Shown: piece after piece, positions 33,737 to 41,933 of the stretch | How positions within the stretch are numbered: position 1 is the stretch's first letter | Layout of the letters: every line of letters begins with the position of its first letter | Notes under the pieces: model-generated | The model's input: only the letters and a program-made list of their open reading frames with translations | Told to the model about the DNA's origin: nothing | Database searches by the model: none | Program-made: the position numbers and the translations under genes | Assembly: GCA_934597585.1 (NCBI GenBank) | Contig: CAKTSA010000006.1 | Location: 1-64,000 of the forward strand | Reading direction: 5' to 3' | From: an uncultured Oscillospiraceae bacterium | Lineage (GTDB): Bacteria > Bacillota > Clostridia > Oscillospirales > Oscillospiraceae | Length of the DNA stretch: 64,000 nucleotides

Positions 33737-35167
33737 TTACACCACGGCGAAGAATTTCACCAGGAACAGCGCCGTGATGACATAGGTCAGGGCGGAAACG
33801 TCCTTGGCCTTGCCGGAGAACACCTTGATGACGGTGTAGGAGATCATGGCCAGACCGATGCCGTGGCCAATGGAGCCGGAGATGGGCATGGCCAGCAGCA
33901 TGATGAACACGGGGACCACCTGATCCAGGTCGTCAAAGTCCACATTCTTCAGGCCCTGCAGCATCAGGATGCCCACGTAGATCAGGGCGGAGGAGGTGGC
34001 GGCGGCGGGGATGATGGCCGCCACAGGGGCGATGAACATGCAGGCCAGGAACATGAACGCGGAGGTCAGGGAGGTGAGGCCCGTGCGGCCGCCGGCCTCC
34101 ACGCCGGAGGCGGACTCCACGAAGGTGGTGACGGTGGAGGTGCCGCAGCAGGCGCCGGCCACGGTGCCCACGGCGTCGGACAGCAGAGCTTCCTTCATCT
34201 TGGGCATGTTGCCGTTCTTGTCGGTCATACCGGCGCGGGAGGCGGTACCCACCAGGGTGCCGATGGTATCGAACATGTCGATCATGCAGAAGGTGATGAT
34301 GAGGCTCAGGGCGGTGAACCAGCCGATGCGGAAGAAGTCGGTAAAGTCAAACTTGAACAGGGTGGTGCTGACCATATCCTGGAAGGGGGGCAGGAAGGAC
34401 GCGCCCTGCAGGGAGGCGAAGGGATTGGTGTGCAGGAAGAGGAAGCAGCCCGCCCAGTAGATGACGGAGGCCACCAGCATACCCACCAGGACGGCGGCCT
34501 TGACGCCCTTCTTGGCCAGCAGGATGATGACGAACAGGCCGATGAACATGGTGATAACGGTCAGCACCATGGTGCTGTACTCGGCGCCCATGTGGCCCTT
34601 GATGACGCTGGGGGTCATGGCGCCGAAGAAGTCACGGAGAACATAGAAGGGGGAGGAGTAGCCGTTGCCCTCGGCATAGATGCCCACGTTGGAGCCCAGG
34701 CCGATGTTCATCAGCATCAGGCCGATGGCGGGGCCGATACCCAGCCGCACCCCCAGAGGGATGGCGTCCACGATCTTATCACGGATATTGAACACGCTCA
34801 GCAGCAGGAAGACAATGCCCTCCACCAGGATGATGCACAGCACCGCCTGGAAGGCGCTGGTGTAGTCGGTGTTCAGCATGGCGGCCACGTTGCCGGCGAT
34901 GACGGCAAAGAAGCTGTTCAGACCCATGCCGGGGGCCATGACAAAGGGCTTGTTGGCCAGGAAGGCCATGCACACGGTGCCGATGGCGCTGGCGATGCAG
35001 GTGGCCAGGAAAACGCCGTTCCAGAGGGGGGTACCAACGGCGAAGTTGGTCAGCAGGTTGGGGTTCAGGGCGATGATGTACGCCATGGTCATGAAGGTGG
35101 TCAGACCGGCAAGGATCTCCGTCTTGACGGTGGTGCCGTTCTCCTTCAGGTGGAAGATGCGCTCCAT
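33737..35167 (-). CDS. NCS2-family purine permease (AzgA/PbuG type)
   Basis: A 476-residue integral membrane purine transporter (adenine, guanine or hypoxanthine), about 12-14 helices. Family features are the N-terminal KTEILAGLTTFMTMAYIIALNP, MAPGMGLNSFFA, GVRLGIGPAIGLMLMNIGLG, and GTSTVTTFVESASGVEAGGRTGL. The ATG at 35167 has AAAGGAG upstream. No purine riboswitch is visible in its leader. A palindrome in the leader may be an operator instead. The nitrilase-type gene lies upstream on the same strand, separated by about 135 bases and a promoter. Confidence 0.92.
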   Translation of the reverse strand: MERIFHLKENGTTVKTEILAGLTTFMTMAYIIALNPNLLTNFAVGTPLWNGVFLATCIASAIGTVCMAFLANKPFVMAPGMGLNSFFAVIAGNVAAMLNTDYTSAFQAVLCIILVEGIVFLLLSVFNIRDKIVDAIPLGVRLGIGPAIGLMLMNIGLGSNVGIYAEGNGYSSPFYVLRDFFGAMTPSVIKGHMGAEYSTMVLTVITMFIGLFVIILLAKKGVKAAVLVGMLVASVIYWAGCFLFLHTNPFASLQGASFLPPFQDMVSTTLFKFDFTDFFRIGWFTALSLIITFCMIDMFDTIGTLVGTASRAGMTDKNGNMPKMKEALLSDAVGTVAGACCGTSTVTTFVESASGVEAGGRTGLTSLTSAFMFLACMFIAPVAAIIPAAATSSALIYVGILMLQGLKNVDFDDLDQVVPVFIMLLAMPISGSIGHGIGLAMISYTVIKVFSGKAKDVSALTYVITALFLVKFFAVV

Positions 35168-35204
35168 GTGATAAGTCTCTCCTTTATACATTTTGTCGAT
35201 ACGT

Positions 35205-35227
35205 GGGTATCTTAACAGTGGATACCC
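35205..35227 (-). promoter_or_regulatory. Leader palindrome of the purine permease gene
   Basis: GGGTATC (35205-35211) and GATACCC (35221-35227), nine-base gap, at about the transcription start. A candidate operator or hairpin. Confidence 0.5.
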
Positions 35228-35229
35228 CT

Positions 35230-35265
35230 ATCTTAACGCACCTTTCGACGTTTTACAAGACTTTT
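35230..35265 (-). promoter_or_regulatory. Promoter of the purine permease gene
   Basis: Minus strand TTGTAA, 17-bp spacer, TAAGAT, just upstream of the leader palindrome. Confidence 0.6.
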
Positions 35266-35302
35266 TGTCAGGAGAGCTGATAAATTTTTTAGATAGCAGG
35301 GT

Positions 35303-36100
35303 TCAGCGGTACAGCGGCGGGCGGCGGAGGGTGGTGTAGGGCCGGGCGTTTCGTATCCGGGCGGAGGCGGCCATGTCCACGTCGGCGTACAGCAGGTCCT
35401 CGCCGCTGCCGGCCTGGGCGATGGTGCCGCCGTTGGCGTCGGTGACCAGGGAGCGTCCGGAGAAGACCATGTCACCCTCCGTGCCGGTGCGGTTGCACAT
35501 GGCCACGGCTACGCTGTTCTGGAAGGCCTGGACCTTGATCTCCCAGTCAAACATTTCCATGGGCTCGCTCTCGGTGTTGGCGGTGGGGATCAGGATCAGG
35601 TCGGCCCCCATGAGGGCCTCGGTGCGGATGCTCTCGGGGTAGTGGCGGTCGAAGCACACCACGATGCCGATTTTGCCGTGGGGGGTGTCGAACACCAGAA
35701 AGCCGTCGTCGGAGGGGGTGTAGTAATCCTGCTCGTAGAACTGCTCCGCCTGGGCGATGTGCACCATCTTCTGGCGGCCCAGCAGCGCGCCGTCGCTGCC
35801 GATCAGCAGCGTAGCGTCAAAGGAGCCGGAGGGCTCCCGCAGGTAGAAATTGGGGGCGGCCATAATGTGGTTCTCCCGGCAGGCGTCCTGGAATTGGCGG
35901 ATAATGGGGTGGTCGGCGGTCAGCAGCTTGTCGGACACGCTGCGGCCCGCATACTGGGGGAAGAAGCGGTGGAGCTGCAGCTCCGGATAGAGGATCAGAT
36001 CCGCGCCGTGCAAGGCGGCCTGCCGCAGGGCGGACAGCTGGCGCTCCAGGTTTTCGTTTTCATGATCGCTCATGGCGATCTGGCAAAGGGCGAGCTTCAT
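35303..36100 (-). CDS. Nitrilase-superfamily carbon-nitrogen hydrolase
   Basis: A 265-residue amidase-type hydrolase. The Glu-Lys-Cys triad is visible: Glu40 in ILYPELQLHRFF, Lys in GRQKMVHIAQ, and Cys in IGIVVCFDRHYPES. Length and motifs fit N-carbamoylputrescine amidase, omega-amidase and related branches; the substrate is not decided. AGGAGG lies eight bases before the ATG. The next gene upstream, the short basic protein, is on the same strand but has its own promoter. Confidence 0.88.
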   Translation of the reverse strand: MKLALCQIAMSDHENENLERQLSALRQAALHGADLILYPELQLHRFFPQYAGRSVSDKLLTADHPIIRQFQDACRENHIMAAPNFYLREPSGSFDATLLIGSDGALLGRQKMVHIAQAEQFYEQDYYTPSDDGFLVFDTPHGKIGIVVCFDRHYPESIRTEALMGADLILIPTANTESEPMEMFDWEIKVQAFQNSVAVAMCNRTGTEGDMVFSGRSLVTDANGGTIAQAGSGEDLLYADVDMAASARIRNARPYTTLRRPPLYR

Positions 36101-36135
36101 AGGGCGTTCCTCCTGAAAAGGTTTTCCCTATTGTA

Positions 36136-36357
36136 CTACTGGGTAATGGAGGACGCAAGGATTTTTTGCCGGGAGACAGCAAAAAGCACGGACAGGGGAT
36201 CGTCGATCCACTTCCGTGCCTTTTGGCGGTCGTATGCTTTGGGATTTTTGCTTTTGCGGGTCACGGGGTTCAGGGGGCCCCAGGTGTTCCGCAGCAGGGC
36301 GTTGCGTCTGCGCTTCTCCTTTTTGGAGAGCTTTTCGTAGGGGATGAATTTTTCCAT
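36136..36357 (-). CDS. Short basic conserved protein, unknown
   Basis: A 73-residue, lysine/arginine-rich protein (KLSKKEKRRRNALLRNTW, then KNPKAYDRQKARKW). Similar short proteins occur in Clostridia without known function; the charge suggests nucleic-acid or ribosome binding. The ATG at 36357 has AAAGGAG eight bases upstream, and a clean promoter precedes it. Expression as an independent gene is therefore likely. Confidence 0.7.
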   Translation of the reverse strand: MEKFIPYEKLSKKEKRRRNALLRNTWGPLNPVTRKSKNPKAYDRQKARKWIDDPLSVLFAVSRQKILASSITQ

Positions 36358-36388
36358 ATCGCGTCTCCTTTTCATTTGGTTGGAGAGC

Positions 36389-36417
36389 ATGATAGCAAAA
36401 ATGGTTCCATTTGTCAA
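36389..36417 (-). promoter_or_regulatory. Promoter of the short basic protein
   Basis: Minus strand TTGACA (36417-36412), 17-bp spacer, TATCAT (36394-36389). Confidence 0.8.
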
Positions 36418-36420
36418 ATA

Positions 36421-37011
36421 TCAGCCCTGCTGATAGCGGGCGATGATCTGATCGGCGACGGCCCGGCGGGTGACGCAGCGGTCCATGGCCTGCTTTTCGA
36501 TGAAACGGTGGGCCTCCTGCTCGGACAGGCCTTCGTGGTCGATCAGCAGCCATTTGGCGCGATTCACCAGGCGGATCTCCGCCATTTTTTCCTCGATGGT
36601 GGCGGTTTTCTGCTCCATCTTCCGCAGGCGCTCCCGGGTGCCGCACAGCAGCTGGAGGGACTGCAGGATCAGCTGGGGGGTGGTGGGCTTCTGCAGCGTC
36701 AGGACGCCGTAGGGCGACAGGCGGGCGGAGATGTCGGGATAGTGCTCGGCATTCACCAGCAGCAGGACGCCGGCGGCGCTGGTGTCCGCCACGTGGAGGG
36801 CCAGGCGGGAGCCGAACTCGTCGGGCAGCGGCGCGCTGATGACCACGATGTCATAGGGCTGCTCCAGCAGACAGCGGCGGGCGCTGGCCACATCGGTGAC
36901 GCAGCGGAGGGGGGCGTAGCGGTCCTCCGGCAGCAGCTGGCGGAGGGACGTATGAAATTTTTCGCGGGTGGACACCGCCAGTACACTGTAAGTGCGCTGG
37001 ATAAGTTCCAT
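36421..37011 (-). CDS. ANTAR-domain RNA-binding regulator (NitR/NasR-like)
   Basis: A 196-residue regulator: an N-terminal receiver-like domain (1 to about 115) without the full phosphorylation site (YDIVVISAPLPDEFGS where a phospho-Asp would be), a coiled-coil linker (about 120-145), and an ANTAR domain (about 146-195, with AKWLLIDHEGLSEQEAHRFIEKQAM). ANTAR proteins bind paired RNA hairpins and prevent termination. AAAGGAGG precedes the ATG. It is the last gene of the glutamate synthase-glnA operon. A glnA-linked ANTAR protein (NitR) is known in Clostridium saccharobutylicum. The leader terminators at 41.7-41.9 kb are its likely targets. Confidence 0.88.
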   Translation of the reverse strand: MELIQRTYSVLAVSTREKFHTSLRQLLPEDRYAPLRCVTDVASARRCLLEQPYDIVVISAPLPDEFGSRLALHVADTSAAGVLLLVNAEHYPDISARLSPYGVLTLQKPTTPQLILQSLQLLCGTRERLRKMEQKTATIEEKMAEIRLVNRAKWLLIDHEGLSEQEAHRFIEKQAMDRCVTRRAVADQIIARYQQG

Positions 37012-37039
37012 GGTCGTCCCTCCTTTCGGTGGAAAGCGC

Positions 37040-38248
37040 TTACTTCGTGTAGTAGTCCAGTACGGCCTGGGGCAGTAGCCGCGCCAGGAAGGGGCTGCTC
37101 TCGGCGGCGGCCTTGGCCTGGGCCAGGGTGGCGGGCAGGGTCTGGAACTGGGATTTCACCTGCTCGGTGGCGCTGAAGAAGTTGATGTCCGCCGCAGGGG
37201 GCAGCGCTGTGCCGCTGCGGATGCCGTCCAGGCCGGCGTAGATGAGAAGGGCGAAGGCCAGGTAGGGGTTGCACAGGGGGTCGGGGGAGCGCAGCTCCGC
37301 CCGGCGGTACTCGCCCTGGGCGGCGGGGATGCGGATCAGCTGGGAGCGGTTCTCGCTGGACCAGGAGATGTAGCGGGGGGCCTTGCTGCCGCCGAAGCGG
37401 AGGTAGGAGGCGTCCACGGTGTTGAGGAACACCGTCAGCTCCCGGATGTGGGCCAGAATGCCGGCGATGATGGAGGGCATGACGTCGGCGCCGTCGGCAC
37501 TTTTGGCGGAGATGTTGATGTGCATGCCATTGCCCGGCTGGCCGCTGAGGGGCTTGGGGGAGAAATCCGCCGCCAGGCCGTTGCGCACCGCCACGCTGTC
37601 CACCACCGTGCGGAAGGTGACGGCGTTGTCCGCCGCCGTCAGGGGCTCGGAGTAGCGGAAGTCGATCTCGTTCTGGCCGGGGCCCTGCTCGTGGTGGGAG
37701 CATTCGGGGCGGATGCCCATCTGCTCCAGGGTCAGGCAAATCTCACGGCGGACGTTCTCGCCCTTATCCTCGGGGGCGATGTCCATGTAGCCGGCGTGGT
37801 CGTAGGGGATCCTGGTGGGCTCGCCGGATTCGTCCCGGCGGAAGAGGTAGAACTCCATCTCGGTACCGAAGGCGAAGGTGACGCCCAGGGAGGCGGCGTC
37901 GGCGATGGCCTTTTTGAGAAGCTGGCGGGCATCGGCCTGGAAGGGGGTGCCGTCGGGGCGGGCGATGCCGCAGAACATGCGGGCCACGCGGCCCCGGTCC
38001 GGCCGCCAGGGCAGCAGGCTCAGGGTGGCGGTGTCCGGCTGGAGGAAGAGGTCGGAGTGAACCTCATCGCCGAAGCCGGGGATGGCGGAGGCGTCAAAGG
38101 CGATGCCGTAGGTGAGGGCGCGGTCAAGCTCGTCCGGCAGGATGGAGATGTTCTTCTGGCGGCCGGACAGGTCGCAGAAGGCCAGGCGGATGAACTTGAT
38201 GTCCTCCTCCGCCACGTATTGCTTGATCTCGTCTTTGGAATAGTTCAT
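37040..38248 (-). CDS. glnA: Glutamine synthetase, type I-like, short form
   Basis: Makes glutamine from glutamate, ammonia and ATP. 402 residues, shorter than the usual 440-470 of GSI. It has the beta-grasp start (IKFIRLAFCDLSGRQKNISI), the metal and substrate motifs FGTEMEFYLFRRD, EIDFRYSEPL, GNGMHINIS and SSENRSQLIRIP, and the C-terminal LDYYTK. No adenylylation loop is recognised. It lies 18 bases after the GltB domain 3 gene and 28 before the ANTAR gene, within one operon, together forming a GS-GOGAT unit. Confidence 0.9.
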   Translation of the reverse strand: MNYSKDEIKQYVAEEDIKFIRLAFCDLSGRQKNISILPDELDRALTYGIAFDASAIPGFGDEVHSDLFLQPDTATLSLLPWRPDRGRVARMFCGIARPDGTPFQADARQLLKKAIADAASLGVTFAFGTEMEFYLFRRDESGEPTRIPYDHAGYMDIAPEDKGENVRREICLTLEQMGIRPECSHHEQGPGQNEIDFRYSEPLTAADNAVTFRTVVDSVAVRNGLAADFSPKPLSGQPGNGMHINISAKSADGADVMPSIIAGILAHIRELTVFLNTVDASYLRFGGSKAPRYISWSSENRSQLIRIPAAQGEYRRAELRSPDPLCNPYLAFALLIYAGLDGIRSGTALPPAADINFFSATEQVKSQFQTLPATLAQAKAAAESSPFLARLLPQAVLDYYTK

Positions 38249-38266
38249 AGGGCTATCCTGCCTTTC

Positions 38267-38989
38267 TTAGTTTGCTACGTACATTTGCTGATAGGGGTTC
38301 TTGCTGTCGGGGGTGATGACGGTGTAGGGGCTGCGGAGCAGCTGGTCCGGGTCGTGGCCGAACAGGCGGCAGTATTCCCGGACGTAGGGGGCGAACTCCG
38401 CCAGGTCCTCCTCAGTGGCGGGACGGGAGGTCACCTGGGGCGGGAAGGGGATGTGGGATACATCGCCCCGGAAGACCATTTTGCCGCCGTGCATGCCGGT
38501 GCAGGGGAAGAAGCCCACCACGGGGCGGCCGTCGGTGTGCAGGGCAAGGACCAGGATCAGGCCGCCGGCCTGGTACTCGCCCAGGAAGCTGCCGGCCCGG
38601 CCGCCGATGACCAGGACGGGCTTGTGGTCCTGATAGGCCTTCATGTGGATGCCGGCCCGGTAGCCGGCGTTGCCCTGGATATAGATCTCGCCGCCCCGCA
38701 TGGCGTAGCCGGCTGCGTCGCCGGCGCTGCCGTGGATGACGATGCGCCCGGCGCTCATGGTGTCACCCACCGCGTCCTGGGCATTGCCGTTGACGGTGAG
38801 CTGGGCGCCGTTGAGGTACGCGCCCAGGGCATTGCCGGGGACGCCGTCGATGACGATGTGCCTGTCGCTCATGCCGGCGGCGATGAAGCGCTGGCCCAGG
38901 CAGCCGCAGACCCGGCAGTCCGGGCCGGCGCTGCGTATGGTCTCGTTCAATTGGGAAAAGGATAGGGAATTGGCTTCAATGAAGTCCAT
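38267..38989 (-). CDS. Glutamate synthase domain 3 (GXGXG) protein
   Basis: Stand-alone homologue of the C-terminal beta-helix domain of glutamate synthase large subunit, 240 residues. The GxxGx repeats are evident: IDGVPGNALGAYLNGA, VNGNAQDAVGDTM, IHGSAGDAAGYAMRGGEI and IQGNAGYRAGIHMK. The family role is structural, holding the amidotransferase and synthase domains. The ATG at 38989 follows AGGAGGTG. It is the third gene of a split GltB. Confidence 0.9.
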   Translation of the reverse strand: MDFIEANSLSFSQLNETIRSAGPDCRVCGCLGQRFIAAGMSDRHIVIDGVPGNALGAYLNGAQLTVNGNAQDAVGDTMSAGRIVIHGSAGDAAGYAMRGGEIYIQGNAGYRAGIHMKAYQDHKPVLVIGGRAGSFLGEYQAGGLILVLALHTDGRPVVGFFPCTGMHGGKMVFRGDVSHIPFPPQVTSRPATEEDLAEFAPYVREYCRLFGHDPDQLLRSPYTVITPDSKNPYQQMYVAN

Positions 38990-39063
38990 ATTGTACCACA
39001 CCTCCTGCTTTTTTTCCATGTGCTTTTGCATTTTTCCTATAAAAAATCGTGATAGCAGCCATT

Positions 39064-40569
39064 TCATTCGCCGGCGTGGGCGATGCCCAGGATCGCCAGC
39101 TCCTTTTCCGTCAGGTGCACGCCCCGGAGCATGACCCGGTTGCCCCGCAGGGCCTCGATGGAGTTGATGCCCATGCCGCCCATCATCTCCTTGATCTCGT
39201 GCTTCCAGGCGGTGACCAGGTTTACCAGGCGGGCGGTGGCAGTGTCGGGGTCCAGGCGCTGCACCAGATCGGGGCACTGGGTGGCGATGCCCCAGCTGCA
39301 GCGGCCTGTCTGGCAGGAGCGGCACAGGTGGCAGCCCATGGCCAGCAGGGCTGCTGTGGCGATGTAGCAGGCGTCGGCGCCCAGGGCGATGGCCTTGACC
39401 ACGTCCGCCGCCGAGCGGATGCTGCCGCCCACGATGAGGGAGACGCTGCTGCGGATGCCCTCATCCCGGAGGCGCTGGTCCACCGCCGCCAGGGCCAGCT
39501 CGATGGGGATGCCCACGTTGTCCCGGATGCGGGTGGGGGCGGCGCCGGTGCCGCCACGGAAGCCGTCAATGGCGATGATGTCTGCGCCGCTGCGGGCGAT
39601 GCCGCTGGCGATGGCGGCGATGTTGTGGACCGCTGCCACCTTGACGATGACGGGCTTTTTGTACTGGGTGGCCTCCTTCAGGGAGTAGACCAGCTGGCGC
39701 AGGTCCTCGATGGAGTAGATGTCGTGATGGGGGGCGGGGGAGATGGCGTCGGCGCCCTGGGGGATCATGCGGGTGCGGGACACGTCGGGTGTGATCTTGG
39801 CGCCGGGCAGGTGGCCGCCGATGCCGGGCTTGGCCCCCTGGCCCATCTTGATTTCGATGGCGGCGCCGGTGTTCAGGTATTTCTCCTGGACGCCGAAGCG
39901 GCCGGAGGCCACCTGGACGATGGTGTTGTCGCCGTAGCAGTAGAAATCCTCGTGGAGGCCGCCCTCGCCGGTGTTGTAATAGATGCCCAGCTGCTGTGCC
40001 GCCTGCGCCAGACTTTTATGGGCGTTGTAGCTGATGGAGCCGTAGCTCATGGCGGAGAACAGGATGGGCACCGACAGCTCCAGCTGGGGCGGCAGGTCGG
40101 TGCACAGGGTGCCGTCGGCATTCCGGCGGATGGTATCGGGCTTTTTGCCCAGGAACACCCGGGTCTCCATGGGCTCCCGCAGGGGGTCGATGGGGGGATT
40201 GGTCACCTGGGAGGCGTTGATGAGGATGTTGTCCCAGTACACCGGCAGGGACTTAGGGCTGCCCATGGAGCTGAGGAGCACGCCGCCGGTGGCGGCCTGC
40301 TTGTAGACCTCCTGGATGGCGGCGCTGGGCCAGTTGGCATTCTGCCGCAGCTGGTTGGCGTTTTTCACGATCTTCAGGGCGTGGGTGGGACAGAGGGAGA
40401 CGCAGCGCTGACAGTTGACGCACTGGCTCTCGTCGCTGCGCATGAGACCGTGCTCCGGGTCATAGGTGTGGACGCCGTTGGGGCATTGCTTTTCGCAGAC
40501 GCGGCAGCGGGTGCAGCGGGTGTCGCTGCGGATCACGTCAAATTCCGGGATGATGTAGTCGATGGACAT
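39064..40569 (-). CDS. Glutamate synthase FMN/ferredoxin subunit (split GltB)
   Basis: A 501-residue synthase domain that makes glutamate from 2-oxoglutarate and ammonia channelled from the amidotransferase. An N-terminal 2[4Fe-4S] ferredoxin module (CTRCRVCEKQC near 18-28 and CVNCQRCVSLCP near 50-61) is followed by the FMN-binding TIM barrel, with SAMSYGSISYNAHKSLAQAA, GEGGLHEDF, KPGIGGHLPG and IDGFRGGTGAAP. A cysteine cluster, CHLCRSCQTGRC, matches the 3Fe-4S loop. The start overlaps the stop of the amidotransferase gene by one base. Confidence 0.93.
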   Translation of the reverse strand: MSIDYIIPEFDVIRSDTRCTRCRVCEKQCPNGVHTYDPEHGLMRSDESQCVNCQRCVSLCPTHALKIVKNANQLRQNANWPSAAIQEVYKQAATGGVLLSSMGSPKSLPVYWDNILINASQVTNPPIDPLREPMETRVFLGKKPDTIRRNADGTLCTDLPPQLELSVPILFSAMSYGSISYNAHKSLAQAAQQLGIYYNTGEGGLHEDFYCYGDNTIVQVASGRFGVQEKYLNTGAAIEIKMGQGAKPGIGGHLPGAKITPDVSRTRMIPQGADAISPAPHHDIYSIEDLRQLVYSLKEATQYKKPVIVKVAAVHNIAAIASGIARSGADIIAIDGFRGGTGAAPTRIRDNVGIPIELALAAVDQRLRDEGIRSSVSLIVGGSIRSAADVVKAIALGADACYIATAALLAMGCHLCRSCQTGRCSWGIATQCPDLVQRLDPDTATARLVNLVTAWKHEIKEMMGGMGINSIEALRGNRVMLRGVHLTEKELAILGIAHAGE

Positions 40570-41660
40570 CAGAAGGCACCTTCTTTCACTTTCACAATGA
40601 ACGGCTCGCCGCCCATGGGGGCGTAGAGCTGCTCCGCGGCGGGCTCCATGGTGCGGATGGCGGCCTCCTCGCTGGCGATGAATACCTTGTCGTCCTTCTC
40701 CGCCGTCACCATGGAGCGGAGTTTCAGCCGGTCGTTGAGGGCCATGAGGCCGCCGGTGAAGCCCAGAATGATGGAGAAGGGGCCGGTGATCAGCAGACTG
40801 GGGAACATGGTGCGCAGATACGTCAGCTGCCGGGCTGTGGCGGCGGCCTTGCCCCGGATGGTGGACCAGAAGGGGGCGGCGATGACCGAGGCGGTCTCCT
40901 CCAGCGTCAGGCCCTGGCGGCGCAGAAGGTAGTCGGCGATGTAGGTGATGACCTCAGTATCGGTCTGGAGGGTGCACTTATAGCCGAACATCTCGATGTA
41001 GCGGCGGTTGGCGTCGTAGGAGGAGATCTCGCCGTTGTGGACGATGGACCAGTCCAGCAGGGAGAAGGGGTGGGCGCCGCCCCACCAGCCGGGGGTATTG
41101 GTGGGGTAGCGGCCGTGGGCTGTCCAGCTGTAGGCCTCATACTCCTCCAGGCGGTAGAAGCGGCCCACGTCCTCGGGGTAGCCCACGGCCTTGAAGGTGC
41201 CCATGTTCTTGCCGCTGGAGAAGACGTAGGCCCCCTTCAGGCGGGTGTTGATGTCCATGACGGTGCGGGCCACGAACTCCTTTTCATCCAGCTGCAGCCG
41301 GGACAGGACGGAGGGCAGGGGGGAGACGAAGTACCGCCAGATCAGGGGCACGTCGGTGATCTCCGGAATGATGCGGATGGGGATGGTCTCGGCCTGGACG
41401 ATCTCGAAGCCCTCCTTCAGGCGGGCCTCGCAGGCGCGGCGGGTGGTGTTGTCGTCAAAAAAGATATGGAATGCGTAGAGGTCACGGTACTCCGGATAGA
41501 TGCCGTAGGCGGCGAAGCCACCGCCCAGGCCGTTGGAGCGGTCGTGCATGGGGACCATGCTGCGCATCACCGCCTCGCCGGTCATGCGCTTTCCCTCGCG
41601 GGAGATAACGGCCGAGATGGCGCACCCGGAGGGGATACGCACTTCACCTTCACGCTTCAT
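40569..41660 (-). CDS. Class II glutamine amidotransferase (split GltB N-domain)
   Basis: A 363-residue Ntn-type glutaminase that supplies ammonia to the synthase subunit. The catalytic cysteine is expected at Cys13 in PSGCAISAVISREGKR, so a 12-residue N-terminal propeptide would have to be removed, as in other members of this stand-alone family. Other features are MHDRSNGLGGGFAAYGIYPE, the HGRYPTNTPG loop and SIVHNGEISSYDANR. The ATG at 41660 has AAAGGA eight bases upstream. It is the first gene of the operon and lies behind a leader terminator. Confidence 0.88.
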   Translation of the reverse strand: MKREGEVRIPSGCAISAVISREGKRMTGEAVMRSMVPMHDRSNGLGGGFAAYGIYPEYRDLYAFHIFFDDNTTRRACEARLKEGFEIVQAETIPIRIIPEITDVPLIWRYFVSPLPSVLSRLQLDEKEFVARTVMDINTRLKGAYVFSSGKNMGTFKAVGYPEDVGRFYRLEEYEAYSWTAHGRYPTNTPGWWGGAHPFSLLDWSIVHNGEISSYDANRRYIEMFGYKCTLQTDTEVITYIADYLLRRQGLTLEETASVIAAPFWSTIRGKAAATARQLTYLRTMFPSLLITGPFSIILGFTGGLMALNDRLKLRSMVTAEKDDKVFIASEEAAIRTMEPAAEQLYAPMGGEPFIVKVKEGAF

Positions 41661-41681
41661 AGCGGTCATCCTTTCTCTGGT

Positions 41682-41742
41682 AAAAAAATGCAAAGACGTT
41701 CATTCACACAGGACAGTTGTCCGGCGTGTATGAACGTCTTTG
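41682..41742 (-). terminator. Leader terminator (attenuator) of the glutamate synthase operon
   Basis: A 13-bp stem (CAAAGACGTTCAT, 41691-41703, with ATGAACGTCTTTG, 41730-41742), extended inward by GGAC/GTCC, followed on the minus strand by seven T. It lies between the promoter and the first gene, so it must be passed by antitermination. Confidence 0.85.
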
Positions 41743-41758
41743 CTCATCTTGAGGGAGG

Positions 41759-41787
41759 ATTATAGCACGGCGGCATCATAAAGTCAA
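41759..41787 (-). promoter_or_regulatory. Promoter of the glutamate synthase-glnA-ANTAR operon
   Basis: Minus strand TTGACT (41787-41782), 17-bp spacer, TATAAT (41764-41759). Confidence 0.85.
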
Positions 41788-41821
41788 CCGACGAAACGGC
41801 AAAAGTTGTGGAAATCCACCA

Positions 41822-41850
41822 TTGACAAATCTGTGCAGAGCGCATATAAT
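41822..41850 (+). promoter_or_regulatory. Promoter of glnN
   Basis: Consensus TTGACA (41822-41827), 17-bp spacer, TATAAT (41845-41850). Confidence 0.9.
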
Positions 41851-41866
41851 GGCGCCCATCGAAGGC

Positions 41867-41913
41867 AAAGGCGTCTTGGAGAGTGTTCTCCGTGACGCCT
41901 TTTTCATTTTTTT
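41867..41913 (+). terminator. Leader terminator (attenuator) of glnN
   Basis: AAAGGCGTC (41867-41875) pairs with GACGCCTTT (41894-41902), followed by a T-rich tract. Inside is GGAG-AGTGTT-CTCC, a hexaloop with A at position 1 and G at position 4 as in ANTAR targets. GCGCC just upstream could pair with GGCGT to form an antiterminator. Confidence 0.8.
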
Positions 41914-41933
41914 AGCGTAAGGAGTGGATCGTA

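Noticed and set aside
35192-35302. Purine riboswitch upstream of the NCS2 permease
   Set aside because: No three-way-junction core or conserved loop sequences could be found; the short spacer holds only a promoter and a palindrome.
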